NCBI RefSeq assembly: GCF_021183625.1
Contig: NZ_CP089214.1
Coordinates: forward strand, 1,488,001 to 1,552,000
Source of the DNA: Nocardia asteroides
Lineage (GTDB): Bacteria; Actinomycetota; Actinomycetes; Mycobacteriales; Mycobacteriaceae
Reading direction: 5' to 3'
Length of the DNA stretch: 64,000 nucleotides
Part shown: piece by piece, positions 1 through 8,694 of the stretch
How the letters are laid out: every line of letters starts with the position of its first letter
Position numbering within the stretch: position 1 is the first letter of the stretch
Notes under the pieces: generated by a model
The model's input: only the letters and a program-made list of their open reading frames with translations
The model's database searches: none
Told to the model about the DNA's origin: nothing
Position numbers and translations under genes: made by a program

Positions 1-1
1 G

Positions 2-796
2 ATCGTGGCCAAGGTGCTCGGTGATCTCGGCAGGCTCGGCAACCGGGAGACGCCGACCATCCTCTCGATCCTGGTGTTCGAGGATCTGGCGATGGCGGCG
101 TACCTGCCGGTGCTCACCGCGGTGCTGGCCGGGGTGGGGCTGATCGCCGGGCTGTGGACGCTCGGCATCGCGCTCGCGGCGGTGACGGTGGTGCTGGTGG
201 TGGCGCTGCGCTACGGCCGCTACGTCTCCGCGCTGGTGGCCAGCGACGATCGAGAGATCTTCCTGCTCAAGGTGCTGGGGGCGGCGCTGCTGGTGGCCGG
301 GCTGGCCTCGGCGGTGCAGGTGTCGGCGGCGGTCGGGGCGTTCCTGCTCGGGATCGCCATCTCGGACTCCACCGCGCACACCGCGACCAAGATCCTGGAG
401 CCGCTGCGCGATCTCTTCGCCGCGATGTTCTTCGTGCTCTTCGGGTTGAACACCGACCCGCGCAGCATCCCGCCGGTGCTGGCCTGGGCGCTGCTGCTCG
501 CGGTGGTGACCACGGCGACCAAGATCGCCACCGGGTGGTGGGCGGCCGGGCGTGCCGGTGCCGGGGAGATGGGGCGGGCGCGCGCCGGGGTGGCGCTGGT
601 GGCGCGCGGCGAGTTCTCCATCGTGATCGCCGGGCTGGCGGTGGCGGCGGGGGCGCTGCCCGACTCGTTCACCGCGCTCGCCACCACCTACGTGCTGCTC
701 ATGGCGATCATCGGGCCGGTGGCGGCGCGGATCGTCGAGCCGGTCATGCGGATGCTGCGCGGGCGGCCGCGCGCGCCCGAGCGCGTCCGGGAGTAG
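2..796 (+). CDS. Cation/proton antiporter (CPA2/KefB type), C-terminal part
   Basis: The open frame enters from the left edge, so only about the last 264 residues are seen. They form a run of hydrophobic helices with small-residue packing and the late CPA2 motif region (GVALVARGEFSIVIAGLA), typical of Na+/H+ or K+/H+ exchangers of the KefB/CPA2 family in the cytoplasmic membrane. No RCK/TrkA-N domain follows; the protein ends in a short Arg-rich tail, so nucleotide gating would need a separate protein. Family membership is clear; the exchanged ion cannot be told. Confidence 0.8.
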   Translation: MVAKVLGDLGRLGNRETPTILSILVFEDLAMAAYLPVLTAVLAGVGLIAGLWTLGIALAAVTVVLVVALRYGRYVSALVASDDREIFLLKVLGAALLVAGLASAVQVSAAVGAFLLGIAISDSTAHTATKILEPLRDLFAAMFFVLFGLNTDPRSIPPVLAWALLLAVVTTATKIATGWWAAGRAGAGEMGRARAGVALVARGEFSIVIAGLAVAAGALPDSFTALATTYVLLMAIIGPVAARIVEPVMRMLRGRPRAPERVRE

Positions 797-800
797 CGGC

Positions 801-1652
801 TCAGCCGCGGGCCCGCTCGGCCGCTCGGACCACGTGGCGCATGAGGAGCGCGGTGGTGACCGGGCCGACGCCGCCGGGGACCGGGCTCAACGCGGCGGCG
901 CGGCCGCGCACGCTGTCGGCGTCGACGTCGCCGACGATGCTGCCGTCCGGCCCCTCGTTGGTGCCGACGTCGATGACGACGGCGCCCTCCCGGACGTGCT
1001 CGGCGCGGATGAGCCCGGCCCGGCCCGCGGCGGCGACCACGATGTCGGCGGCCGAGGTGACGGCGGCGAGGTCGGCGGTGCGCGAGTGCGCGACGGTGAC
1101 GGTGGCGTTCTCCGCGAGCAGCAGCTGGGCCAGCGGCTTGCCGACCACGTTGGAGCGGCCGACCACCGCGACGTGCCGACCGGTCAGCTCGATGCCGTGC
1201 CGCTTCAGCAGCACAACGACCGCCTCGGCGGTGGCGGGGGCGAAGACGGGGGTGTTGGCGGCGAGCAGGCCGAGCGAGAGCGGGGAGACGCCGTCGACGT
1301 CCTTGTCCGCGCCGATGGCGGAGGCGACGTCCTCGAGCTTCACGCCGGCGGGCAGCGGGGTCTGCAGCATGATGGCGTCGACGGCGGGGTCGGCGGTGCG
1401 GGCGGCGAGTTCGGCGCGCAGCGTGGCGATGTCGGCGTCGGTGCCGAGGTCGACGGTGTCGCACTCGATGCCGCGGTTGGTGGCGGACTTGCGCAGCGAG
1501 TTCACGTACCAGGCGCTGGCCGGATCGGCGTTCGCGACCACCAGCGCCAGGCGCGGGGCCCGGCCGCCGGCGGCGAGCGCGGCGGCCAGCTCGGTGGTCT
1601 CGGCGTTCAGGGCGGCGGCGGCTTCCTTGCCGGTCAGCGATGCGGTCTCCAC
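801..1652 (-). CDS. FolD-like methylenetetrahydrofolate dehydrogenase/cyclohydrolase, lacks catalytic Lys
   Basis: About 283 residues from a GTG start; a longer frame exists upstream but this start gives the usual FolD length. The C-terminal Rossmann part has the family signature VVGRSNVVGKPLAQLLL and the PGGVGPVTTALL segment. In the N-terminal catalytic part Tyr49, Gln97 (MLQTPLP) and Asp120 (KDVDG) are in place, but the position of the general-base Lys (YVxxK in ordinary FolD) is Leu53 (YVNSLRK). The usual PCTPxG segment is PATAEA. FolD normally interconverts methylene-, methenyl- and formyl-tetrahydrofolate; loss of this Lys is known to abolish the cyclohydrolase step. It is probably a specialised paralog, with a canonical folD elsewhere in the genome. 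It ends 4 bases from the antiporter end (convergent). Confidence 0.8.
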   Translation of the reverse strand: METASLTGKEAAAALNAETTELAAALAAGGRAPRLALVVANADPASAWYVNSLRKSATNRGIECDTVDLGTDADIATLRAELAARTADPAVDAIMLQTPLPAGVKLEDVASAIGADKDVDGVSPLSLGLLAANTPVFAPATAEAVVVLLKRHGIELTGRHVAVVGRSNVVGKPLAQLLLAENATVTVAHSRTADLAAVTSAADIVVAAAGRAGLIRAEHVREGAVVIDVGTNEGPDGSIVGDVDADSVRGRAAALSPVPGGVGPVTTALLMRHVVRAAERARG

Positions 1653-1816
1653 GGGGTCAACCCTATCGGGGCGGTTTCGGAGCACCGCTCCGGTGTCACT
1701 CTTGCGGCCCGAATCGCCGCAGTACGGCTCGATCACACCGGCAACATCAGCCCCAGCCGTATCGTGGTCGCTGCTCCTACAGCACAGCCGGCTGCCCTTC
1801 GCGAAAGGTCTGACCT

Positions 1817-2686
1817 GTGGCGACTCCCCGAATCCGAAGACTTCTGCTCGCGGCGCTGACCGCGCTCGCGCTGACCGGGGCGGTCGCCGCGCCCGCGGCG
1901 GCCGATCCCGACCCGGACGCCCTCTACAACTCCGCGCAGCGGCACTTCGCCGCCGGTGACGACGCCGCGGGCCGCGCCGACCTGCGCGCGCTCGTCGGCG
2001 CCGCGCCGGACGACACCGAGGCGATCGCGCTGCAGGCGGTCTGGTCGCACTACGCGGGCGACCGGATCGGGGTGGACGACGCCTTCCGCAGGCTCGCCGC
2101 GCTCGACCCGGCCCGCGCGAACGGCACCCGCCGGGTGCTGGACGCGATCGGTGCAGCCGTCGGCACGCTGCCCAACCCGCTGCCCGCCCTGATCGGGCCG
2201 CAGACCGGCATCGTCGTGCTCGGTTACGGCCTGCTGCCGGACGGCGCGCTGCGCCCGGAGCTGGTGCACCGGCTGAACGCCGCGTGGGTGCAGGCGATCG
2301 CCGCGCCCTTCTCCCGGGTTGTCGTCACCGGCGGCAACCCGCAGAACGGCGTCGCCGAGGCCGACGCCATGGCGGGCTGGCTGATCGGGCGCGGGATCCC
2401 GGCGGGCCGGATCATCGTGGAGAACCGGGCCGGCTCGACCGTGCAGAACGCGCTGTTCAGCACCGACCTGCTGCGCAATGCCGGGCTGACCAGCGCCGTC
2501 GTGGTGACCTCGCCGAACCACATCCGCCGGGCGGTCGCCGATTTCATCGTCGCCGGGACCGCGGTCATCGGGGCGATGGTGTCGCTGGAGCAGCTGGTGT
2601 CGAACCTACCGCCGCCGAGCCGAGCCGGGCAGCGCGGAATCTACCTGGACGCCACCCGCACCTTCCGGCTCGCCGCCAGCCGCTGA
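1817..2686 (+). CDS. Secreted YdcF/SanA-like DUF218 protein
   Basis: 289 residues from a GTG start with GAAAGG 8 bases upstream. Residues 1-29 are a clear signal peptide (Arg-rich start, Leu/Ala core, AAPAAAD cleavage region). Residues 30-115 look like TPR-type alpha-helical repeats (YNSAQRHFAAGDDAAGRADL). From about 130 the DUF218 domain begins with IVVLGYGLLPDG, followed by VVVTGG and the conserved ENRAGSTVQNA stretch. DUF218 proteins are associated with envelope integrity and possible cofactor or sugar-nucleotide binding; the reaction is not established. It is probably exported or lipid-free periplasmic. Upstream lies the divergent folD-like gene. Confidence 0.75.
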   Translation: MATPRIRRLLLAALTALALTGAVAAPAAADPDPDALYNSAQRHFAAGDDAAGRADLRALVGAAPDDTEAIALQAVWSHYAGDRIGVDDAFRRLAALDPARANGTRRVLDAIGAAVGTLPNPLPALIGPQTGIVVLGYGLLPDGALRPELVHRLNAAWVQAIAAPFSRVVVTGGNPQNGVAEADAMAGWLIGRGIPAGRIIVENRAGSTVQNALFSTDLLRNAGLTSAVVVTSPNHIRRAVADFIVAGTAVIGAMVSLEQLVSNLPPPSRAGQRGIYLDATRTFRLAASR

Positions 2687-2727
2687 AAAGGGTGGACGGG
2701 GCGCGCGGCGGCGCGCAGGATGGCGCG

Positions 2728-3591
2728 GTGCCCGTGCTCCCCCGCCCCGCCCCGGATCGTGCCGACGTCGCCGGGATCGTGGCGCGGTTACGGGCGGCGG
2801 GGTGCGTCTTCGCCGAGGACGAGGCGCGGCTGCTGCTCGAGGCGAGCGGCGAGCTGGAGGCGCTGGTGGTGCGGCGGGTCGGCGGGGAGCCGCTGGAGCA
2901 GATTCTCGGCTGGGCCGAGTTCCGCGGGTTACGGGTCGGAGTGGCGCCCGGGGTGTTCGTGCCGCGGGCGCGGACGGCCGAGCTCGTGGACGCGGCGCTT
3001 CCGCTGCTCCGAGCGGCGGGTGCGCGGCCGGTGCCCGCGGTGCCTGGCGAGGCAGCCGGTCTGCCGGTGGACCGGGCCGCGCCGGTGCTGGTCGACCTGT
3101 GCTGCGGTACCGGGGCGCTCGGGCTCGCCTGCGCGCGGGAGGTCGCGGTGCGGTTGGTGGCGGCGGACATCGAGCCCGCCGCCGTCGCCTGCGCGCGGCG
3201 CAATCTCGGATCCGCCGGCGAGGTGTACGAGGGCGATCTCTTCGACGCCCTGCCGGACTCGCTGCGCGGCACGATCGCCGTCCTGCTGGCGAACGTGCCG
3301 TACGTGCCGAGCGAGGCCGTCGCCACCCTCCCGCCCGAGGCCCGCGAGCACGAGCCGCGCCGCGCGCTGGACGGCGGCGCGGACGGGCTCGACGTACTCC
3401 GCCGGGTGGCGGCGGGCGCGCCCGAGTGGCTCGCCCCCGGCGGTCACGTCCTCATGGAAACCAGCGCCGCACAGGCCGATTCGGCACTGGAGGCGCTGGC
3501 GGCGAACAACCTGGCCGGCCGGCTCGCCGAATCCGGCGAGCACGGCACGACCGTACTGATCGGGGCGCTCAGCTCTCCTTGCGACCGGTGA
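2728..3591 (+). CDS. PrmC-related N5-glutamine methyltransferase
   Basis: About 287 residues from GTG 2728; the frame is open much further upstream but that part overlaps the DUF218 gene and has no matching homology. A helical N-terminal segment (LLLEASGELEALVVRRVGGEPLEQILGWAEF) is followed by a class I SAM-binding fold (LVDLCCGTGALGLA). The substrate loop reads NVPYVPS instead of NPPY, characteristic of the actinobacterial PrmC-related subfamily rather than true PrmC/HemK. The expected role is methylation of a glutamine in a protein substrate, unproven for this subfamily. Its 3' end overlaps the end of the convergent SDR gene by 23 bases. Confidence 0.75.
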   Translation: MPVLPRPAPDRADVAGIVARLRAAGCVFAEDEARLLLEASGELEALVVRRVGGEPLEQILGWAEFRGLRVGVAPGVFVPRARTAELVDAALPLLRAAGARPVPAVPGEAAGLPVDRAAPVLVDLCCGTGALGLACAREVAVRLVAADIEPAAVACARRNLGSAGEVYEGDLFDALPDSLRGTIAVLLANVPYVPSEAVATLPPEAREHEPRRALDGGADGLDVLRRVAAGAPEWLAPGGHVLMETSAAQADSALEALAANNLAGRLAESGEHGTTVLIGALSSPCDR

Positions 3592-4402
3592 AGTGGTCCA
3601 TCGAGCGGTACACGCCGACGGTGTTCAGGAAGAGGTCGCGGGCCCGGATCGGGAGCAACCCGGAGAGCGCCTTGTTGAACCGCGAGGTCCAGGGCAGCAC
3701 GAGCACCGGTGTCCCGGCCTTCATCTGCGTCCACGAGGTCGCCACCACCACGTCCTGCTTGAGGATCGGGGTGAACCAGAAGCCCTTGGCGCCGTCGAAC
3801 ATGCCGGTGTCGATGTAGGTCGGGCAGACCGTGGTGATCTTCACGTGCTCGTGCCCGGCCTGCTCCAGCTCGATGCGCACCGAGTCGGACCAGCCGATCG
3901 CGGCCCACTTGGAGGCGGCGTAGACGCTCATCCGCGGGTTGGCGACCAGCCCGGCCGACGAGGCGATGTTCAGTACCCGGGACGGCGACTTCGACGCCAC
4001 CATGGCGGGCAGGAACTCCAGCGTGATCCACATCGGCGCCAGCGAGTTGATCGCCATCGTCTTCTCGATGTCGGCGCGGTTCGTGGTCTCCCAGAAGTAC
4101 TGGTTGCCGCGCACGATGCCGGCATTGTTGACCAGGATGTCGATATCGCCGACCTCGGCGCGCACCGCGGCCGCGGCCTCGGTGATCGCCTCCTGCGACG
4201 ACACGTCGACCACGTTGTAGTGCACGGTGCCGCCCAGCTCGGTCAGCTCGGCCGCGGTCTCCTTGAGCGCGGCCTCGTTGATGTCCCAGAGCACCACCGC
4301 GGCGGCGCGCTCGCGCACCGCCGTGGTGGCGAAGAGCTTGCCGAGCCCCATGGCGGCGCCGGTGACCAGCACCGTGCGCCCGGCGACCGATTCCAGCTTC
4401 AT
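3569..4402 (-). CDS. Short-chain dehydrogenase/reductase
   Basis: 277 residues, ATG start preceded by GTGAGGAA. The N-terminal cofactor motif TGAAMGLG (TGxxxGxG), the NNAG motif, catalytic Ser (NIASSAG) and YAASK active-site motif are all present, so it should be an active NAD(P)-dependent alcohol/ketone oxidoreductase of the classical SDR family. The C-terminal half has an extra hydrophobic segment (GTPVLVLPWTSRFNKALSGLLPI) as in membrane-associated SDRs. It follows the aldehyde dehydrogenase gene by 11 bases and is surely co-transcribed with it, so the pair may oxidise an alcohol to an acid. Substrate unknown. Confidence 0.85.
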   Translation of the reverse strand: MKLESVAGRTVLVTGAAMGLGKLFATTAVRERAAAVVLWDINEAALKETAAELTELGGTVHYNVVDVSSQEAITEAAAAVRAEVGDIDILVNNAGIVRGNQYFWETTNRADIEKTMAINSLAPMWITLEFLPAMVASKSPSRVLNIASSAGLVANPRMSVYAASKWAAIGWSDSVRIELEQAGHEHVKITTVCPTYIDTGMFDGAKGFWFTPILKQDVVVATSWTQMKAGTPVLVLPWTSRFNKALSGLLPIRARDLFLNTVGVYRSMDHFTGRKES

Positions 4403-4413
4403 CGCTGCGTTCC

Positions 4414-5964
4414 TCACTTCTGTCGCAGGGTCTTCATGACGCCGAAGTAGAGCGTCATGGTCTTGGCCCACAGCTCCTCGGACATGCCGGGCAGCGGGGC
4501 GATCGGCAGCACCCGCTGCTGCGCGATGGTCTGGGTGTCGAGGTACTTGAGCAGCCCCTCGGGGCCGTGCCTGCGGCCGGTGCCGGAGATGCCGAGCCCG
4601 CCGGAGGGGGCGTCCGAGCTGCCCCAGGCGGCGATGAAGCCCTCGTTGACGTTCACCGAGCCGGCGTTGATCCGGGCCGCGACGGCCCGGCCGCGGGCCG
4701 CGTCCCTGGTCCAGACGCTGGCGTTCAGGCCGTAGGCGGTGTCGTTGGCGGCGGCCACCGCGGCGTCGTCGTCGGCCACCCGGTAGACCGAGACCACCGG
4801 GCCGAAGGTCTCCTCGCGGTAGACCGTCATCTCCTCGGTGACGTCGGCGAGCACCGTCGGCTCGTAGAAGTACGGGCCCAGGTCGGGCCGGTGCTTGCCG
4901 CCGGCGAGCACGGTCGCGCCCTTGGCGACGGCGTCGTCCACGTGCTGCTGCACGGTGTCGAGCTGGCGCTGGAAGGTGAGCGAGCCCATCCCGGCGCTGT
5001 AGTCCAGCGCGCCGCCGAGCTCGATGTTCTTCGTGTGCGCGGTGAACTCCGCGACGAAGCGGTCGTACACGCTGTCGTGCACGTAGATCCGCTCCATGGA
5101 CTCGCAGAGCTGGCCCGCCGAGGCGAAGCAGGCGCGGATCGCGATCTTCGCGGCCCGCGGCACGTCGGCATCGGCGAGCACCAGCAGCGGGTTCTTGCCG
5201 CCGAGCTCCAGCGAGTAGCCGATCAGCCGCTCGCCCGCCTGCTGCGCGATGGTGCGGCCGGTGGCGCTGGAGCCGGTGTAGTCGACGTAGTCGGCGCGGG
5301 CGATCACCTCGCCGCCGATGTCGCGGCCGCGGCCGAGCACGGCCTGCCAGAGCCCGCGCGGCAGCCCGGCGCGCTCGGCGGCGTCGATGGCCCAGAGCGC
5401 GGTGAGCGCGGTCTGGTTGTCCGGCCGCGCGACCACGGCATTGCCCGCGACCAGGGCGGGCAGCGCGTCGGAGACGGCGAGCGCGAGCGGGTAGTTCCAC
5501 GGCGAGATGACCGCGACGACGCCCTTCGGCCGCTGCCTGACATCGACCCGGGTGAGCACGGGGAGCACGCCGCGCGGACGCCGGGTGGAGAGCAGCTTGC
5601 TCGCCACCGATGCGTAGTACCTGGCGTTCACCGCGACATCGCCGACCTCGTCGAAGGCGTGCGCGCGGGCCTTGCCGGTCTCGGTCTGCACGATGTCGAG
5701 GATGGTCTCCTGCTCGCCGAGCACGATGTCGTGCAGCCTGCGCAGCACGGCGACCCGCTCGCGCACCGGCCGCGCGGCCCACTGCGCCTGCGCGGCGCGG
5801 GCGGTGGTGAAGGCGCGCTCGATGTCGTCGGTGGAGGACTGCGGCAGGTCGGCGATCTTGGCACCGGTGGCGGGGGCGAACACCTCGACCGACGGCGCGC
5901 CGCCCGCGGTCGCCCGCTCCAGCAGCGGCTTGACCAGGTCGGCGGGGAGGGCGGCAGGCGTCAT
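4414..5964 (-). CDS. gabD2: Succinate-semialdehyde dehydrogenase (GabD2-type aldehyde dehydrogenase)
   Basis: 516 residues, the length of mycobacterial GabD2. ALDH features are visible in order: NAD(P) site SPWNYPLAL (about 155), GSSATGR (about 231), catalytic Glu253 in LELGGKNP and nucleophile Cys287 in SAGQLCES. It oxidises an aldehyde, probably succinic semialdehyde, to the acid. It is first gene of the ALDH-SDR operon; a TetR gene is divergently placed upstream with palindromes in between. The precise substrate is inferred only from resemblance to GabD2. Confidence 0.85.
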   Translation of the reverse strand: MTPAALPADLVKPLLERATAGGAPSVEVFAPATGAKIADLPQSSTDDIERAFTTARAAQAQWAARPVRERVAVLRRLHDIVLGEQETILDIVQTETGKARAHAFDEVGDVAVNARYYASVASKLLSTRRPRGVLPVLTRVDVRQRPKGVVAVISPWNYPLALAVSDALPALVAGNAVVARPDNQTALTALWAIDAAERAGLPRGLWQAVLGRGRDIGGEVIARADYVDYTGSSATGRTIAQQAGERLIGYSLELGGKNPLLVLADADVPRAAKIAIRACFASAGQLCESMERIYVHDSVYDRFVAEFTAHTKNIELGGALDYSAGMGSLTFQRQLDTVQQHVDDAVAKGATVLAGGKHRPDLGPYFYEPTVLADVTEEMTVYREETFGPVVSVYRVADDDAAVAAANDTAYGLNASVWTRDAARGRAVAARINAGSVNVNEGFIAAWGSSDAPSGGLGISGTGRRHGPEGLLKYLDTQTIAQQRVLPIAPLPGMSEELWAKTMTLYFGVMKTLRQK

Positions 5965-6007
5965 GGGCGGCTCTTCCGTGGTGCTCGGGGTGGTGGTCGA
6001 TGGGCGC

Positions 6008-6029
6008 TCATTAAATGAACACTGCTGTT
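6008..6029. promoter_or_regulatory. Palindromes between gabD2-like gene and tetR; candidate TetR operator
   Basis: Two short dyads lie side by side in this AT-richer patch: TCATTAAATGA (perfect, 6008-6018) and AACA-N4-TGTT (6018-6029). They are within about 45 bases of the minus-strand operon start and about 50-70 bases before the regulator start, the usual place for an autoregulatory TetR operator. Inferred from position and symmetry only. Confidence 0.45.
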
Positions 6030-6100
6030 AGAGTAATGGCCGTGCGACCCCCGGTGTCAAGCCTCACGTCCCGTGCCACATGCGGCGATGGCGAGAAACT

Positions 6101-6793
6101 GTGACCGATCACAACACCGAGCGCCCGGCCCGCCGGGGTCGCCCCCCGCAGACGCCGGAGCAGGCAGACGAGGTGCGCGCCCGGATCGTGGCGGCCACCG
6201 CGGCGGTGTTCACCGGGACCGGTTCGCGCGGGCTCAGTGTCGCGCAGATCATCGACCGGGCCGGGCTGGCGCGCCCGACCTTCTACCGCTATTTCGCGAA
6301 CGCCGCCGAGCCGCTGCACGCGCTGCTCACCGTCTCCAACCAGGAGCTGGTCGGCGGGATCCGCACCGCGCTCGGCTCCGCCACCGCGCCGCTGCACGGC
6401 GTCGAGCTCGGCATCCGGCTGATCGACGCCTACCTGGCCTGGGCGCGCGGCCACGGCACCATGCTGCGGCCGCTCTTCGCCGAGCTGCACGACCCCGGCT
6501 CGCCGGTCTCGGCCTACCGCGAGGAGGCGCTGGATGACATCCGCGGCATCATCCGGGAGACCTTCCGCGTGCTCGACCGCCCGGTGCCGACCCCGCTGGA
6601 CCTGGATGCCGCGCTGCACCTCTGCGAGTACGTGGTCTACCGGGTCTCGGCGGCCAGCGCCCCCGGCTCCGAGCCGGAGCCCGCGGTGGTGGGCGAGGCG
6701 CGGCTGACCATGATCCGGGTGCTGCTCACCACGCTCGGCACCCGCGCCGACCTGGAGTATGCGCAGACCGTCCCCGGGCTGCTGCGCGACTAA
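6101..6793 (+). CDS. TetR/AcrR family transcriptional regulator
   Basis: About 230 residues from GTG 6101 (an in-frame ATG at 6080 is the alternative; neither has a strong ribosome site). The N-terminal HTH reads VAATAAVFTGTGSRGLSVAQIIDRAGLARPTFYRYFAN, a textbook TetR DNA-binding domain, followed by an all-helical ligand-binding domain. It is divergent from the aldehyde dehydrogenase/SDR operon and very likely represses it, responding to a substrate or product. Its stop shares bases with the stop of the convergent recD. Confidence 0.85.
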   Translation: MTDHNTERPARRGRPPQTPEQADEVRARIVAATAAVFTGTGSRGLSVAQIIDRAGLARPTFYRYFANAAEPLHALLTVSNQELVGGIRTALGSATAPLHGVELGIRLIDAYLAWARGHGTMLRPLFAELHDPGSPVSAYREEALDDIRGIIRETFRVLDRPVPTPLDLDAALHLCEYVVYRVSAASAPGSEPEPAVVGEARLTMIRVLLTTLGTRADLEYAQTVPGLLRD

Positions 6794-8694
6794 CCGGGCC
6801 GGGAGAGGCCGCTGGCGCGGAGCACGCGGCGGTCGATGCCCGCGCGGATGGCGGCCTCGGTGCCGATCACCCGGACGCGGCCGCGCGCCCTGGTGATCGC
6901 GGTGTAGAGCAGCTCCCTGGTGAGCAGGGTGGATTCGGGTTCGGGGAGGACCACCGAGACGGTGCCGTACTGGCTGCCCTGGCTGCGGTGGATGGTCATG
7001 GCGAAGACCGAGACGACGGCGGAGAAGCGGGTGGGGTGCACCAGGTACGGGGTGCTGCCGCGGTGCAGGGCGGCGCGCAGGGTGCCGTCCGGGAGGCGGA
7101 CGATGACGCCGGTGTCGCCGTTGTAGATCCTGGCCTCGTGGTCGTTGGCGGTGACCAGCAGGGGTTGGCCGGGGTACCAGAGGTGCTGCTGCGGGTCGGC
7201 GGTGGCGCCGCCGGCCGCGGCCCACTCGGCGGCGAGGCGGTCCCAGCGCTCGACGCCGAACGGGCCCTGGCGGTGCGCGCAGAGGAGGCGGTGCGATTCC
7301 AGCGCGGCGAGCGCCTTCTCGGCGTCGCCGTCGATGGCGGCGGCGGTGACGGCGCGGGCGGCGGTGACCACGTCCGCGCGGACGGCGGCGATGTCGTCGG
7401 GGGCGCGCAGTTCGACGTCGTCGGCGCCGGAGGCGAGGAGCTCCAGCGCGGTGTCCGCGTCGCCCGCGCGCACGGCGACGGCGAGTGCGGCGATGGTGCC
7501 GCCGAAGCGGCGGCCCCGGGTCAGGCGGACGATGCCGCCGGCGAGGCGCGCACGTTCGCGCGGGGTCAGCGCCTCGGTGGCGGAGACGCCGCCGGTCGAC
7601 CCGGCCTCCGCGGGCGGAGCGGCGCCGATGATCTCGGCGAGGACCGGGTTCCCGTCCCCGCGGATCGGGCCCGCGACGAGGTCGGCGAGGACGGCGCCCG
7701 CGTCGACGGAGGCGAGCTGGTCCGGGTCGCCGACCAGGACCAGGCGGGTGTCCGGGCGCAGCGCGGCGAGCAGGCTGCTCATCAGGGTGGAGGAGACCAT
7801 GGAGGTCTCGTCCACCACGATCACGTCGTAGGGCAGCCGGTTGAACTCGTGGTGCTTGAAGCGGGTGGCGCGGCCGCGCTGCCAGCCGAGCAGCCGGTGC
7901 AGGGTGGCCGCGGTGAGCTCGGGCAGCCCGATCTCGGCGGCCTGCTCGCGCACCGCCTCCTGCAGCCGGGCCGCGGCCTTGCCGGTGGGCGCGGCCAGCG
8001 CGATCCGCAGCGCGGGCAGCTTGGGGCGGGCGGCCCGCTCGGCCGCCAGCAGGGCGAGGACGCGGGCGATGGTGTGCGTCTTGCCGGTGCCGGGCCCGCC
8101 CGCGACCACGGTGGTCCAGCGGGTGGCCGCGACCGCGGCGGCGAGCCGCTGCCGGTCGGTGGAGCCCGCGGTCGCGGCGCCGAAGAGCCGGTCGAGTTCC
8201 CCGCGTACCAGCGCGGGGTCGACCTCGGGGTGGCCTGCGGCGCGCTCGGTGAGCACGCGGCGGATGATCTGCTCCTGCTTGTGGTATCGGTCCAGGTAGA
8301 GCAGCGGGCCGCCCTCCGGGCCGCCCTCGAGCAGGTAGAGCGGGCGCAGCGGCCCGGCGGAGCCGCCGCGGACCAGCGGGCTGGTGCGCAGCGCGGCGAC
8401 CAGCGCCGCCGGGTCGGGCCATGGCAGCGCGGCCGGGTCGAGCCCGGGGGCGGGCTCGCGGGTCTCGTCGGCGTCGACGCCGATCTCCGCGATCCGGTCC
8501 AGCTCCAGGCAGACCGAGCCGGAGCGCACCGCGCGCACCGCGAGCGCCGCGGCGAGCAGCACCTCCTCGCGGTCCTCCCGGCCGAGCCGGGCCAGCCGGG
8601 TGGCCACGTGCACGTCGGCCGAGGCGAGCACCCCGGCCTCGTTGAAGAGCCGGAGCAGCCCGGTGCCGCGCTGCGCGATCTGGATCGAGGTCAC
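6790..8694 (-). CDS. recD: Exodeoxyribonuclease V subunit alpha (RecD helicase)
   Basis: 634 residues; GTG start overlaps the recB stop (GTGA). The SF1B helicase motifs are present: Walker A GGPGTGKT (199-206), VVDETSMVS (Walker B/motif II), LVLVGDPDQLASV (motif III) and the C-terminal FAMTIHRSQGSQY and TRELLYTAITRAR motifs (V, VI). RecD is the 5'-3' motor of the RecBCD helicase-nuclease that resects double-strand breaks and loads RecA. It is last of the tightly coupled recC-recB-recD operon. Confidence 0.95.
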   Translation of the reverse strand: MTSIQIAQRGTGLLRLFNEAGVLASADVHVATRLARLGREDREEVLLAAALAVRAVRSGSVCLELDRIAEIGVDADETREPAPGLDPAALPWPDPAALVAALRTSPLVRGGSAGPLRPLYLLEGGPEGGPLLYLDRYHKQEQIIRRVLTERAAGHPEVDPALVRGELDRLFGAATAGSTDRQRLAAAVAATRWTTVVAGGPGTGKTHTIARVLALLAAERAARPKLPALRIALAAPTGKAAARLQEAVREQAAEIGLPELTAATLHRLLGWQRGRATRFKHHEFNRLPYDVIVVDETSMVSSTLMSSLLAALRPDTRLVLVGDPDQLASVDAGAVLADLVAGPIRGDGNPVLAEIIGAAPPAEAGSTGGVSATEALTPRERARLAGGIVRLTRGRRFGGTIAALAVAVRAGDADTALELLASGADDVELRAPDDIAAVRADVVTAARAVTAAAIDGDAEKALAALESHRLLCAHRQGPFGVERWDRLAAEWAAAGGATADPQQHLWYPGQPLLVTANDHEARIYNGDTGVIVRLPDGTLRAALHRGSTPYLVHPTRFSAVVSVFAMTIHRSQGSQYGTVSVVLPEPESTLLTRELLYTAITRARGRVRVIGTEAAIRAGIDRRVLRASGLSRPG

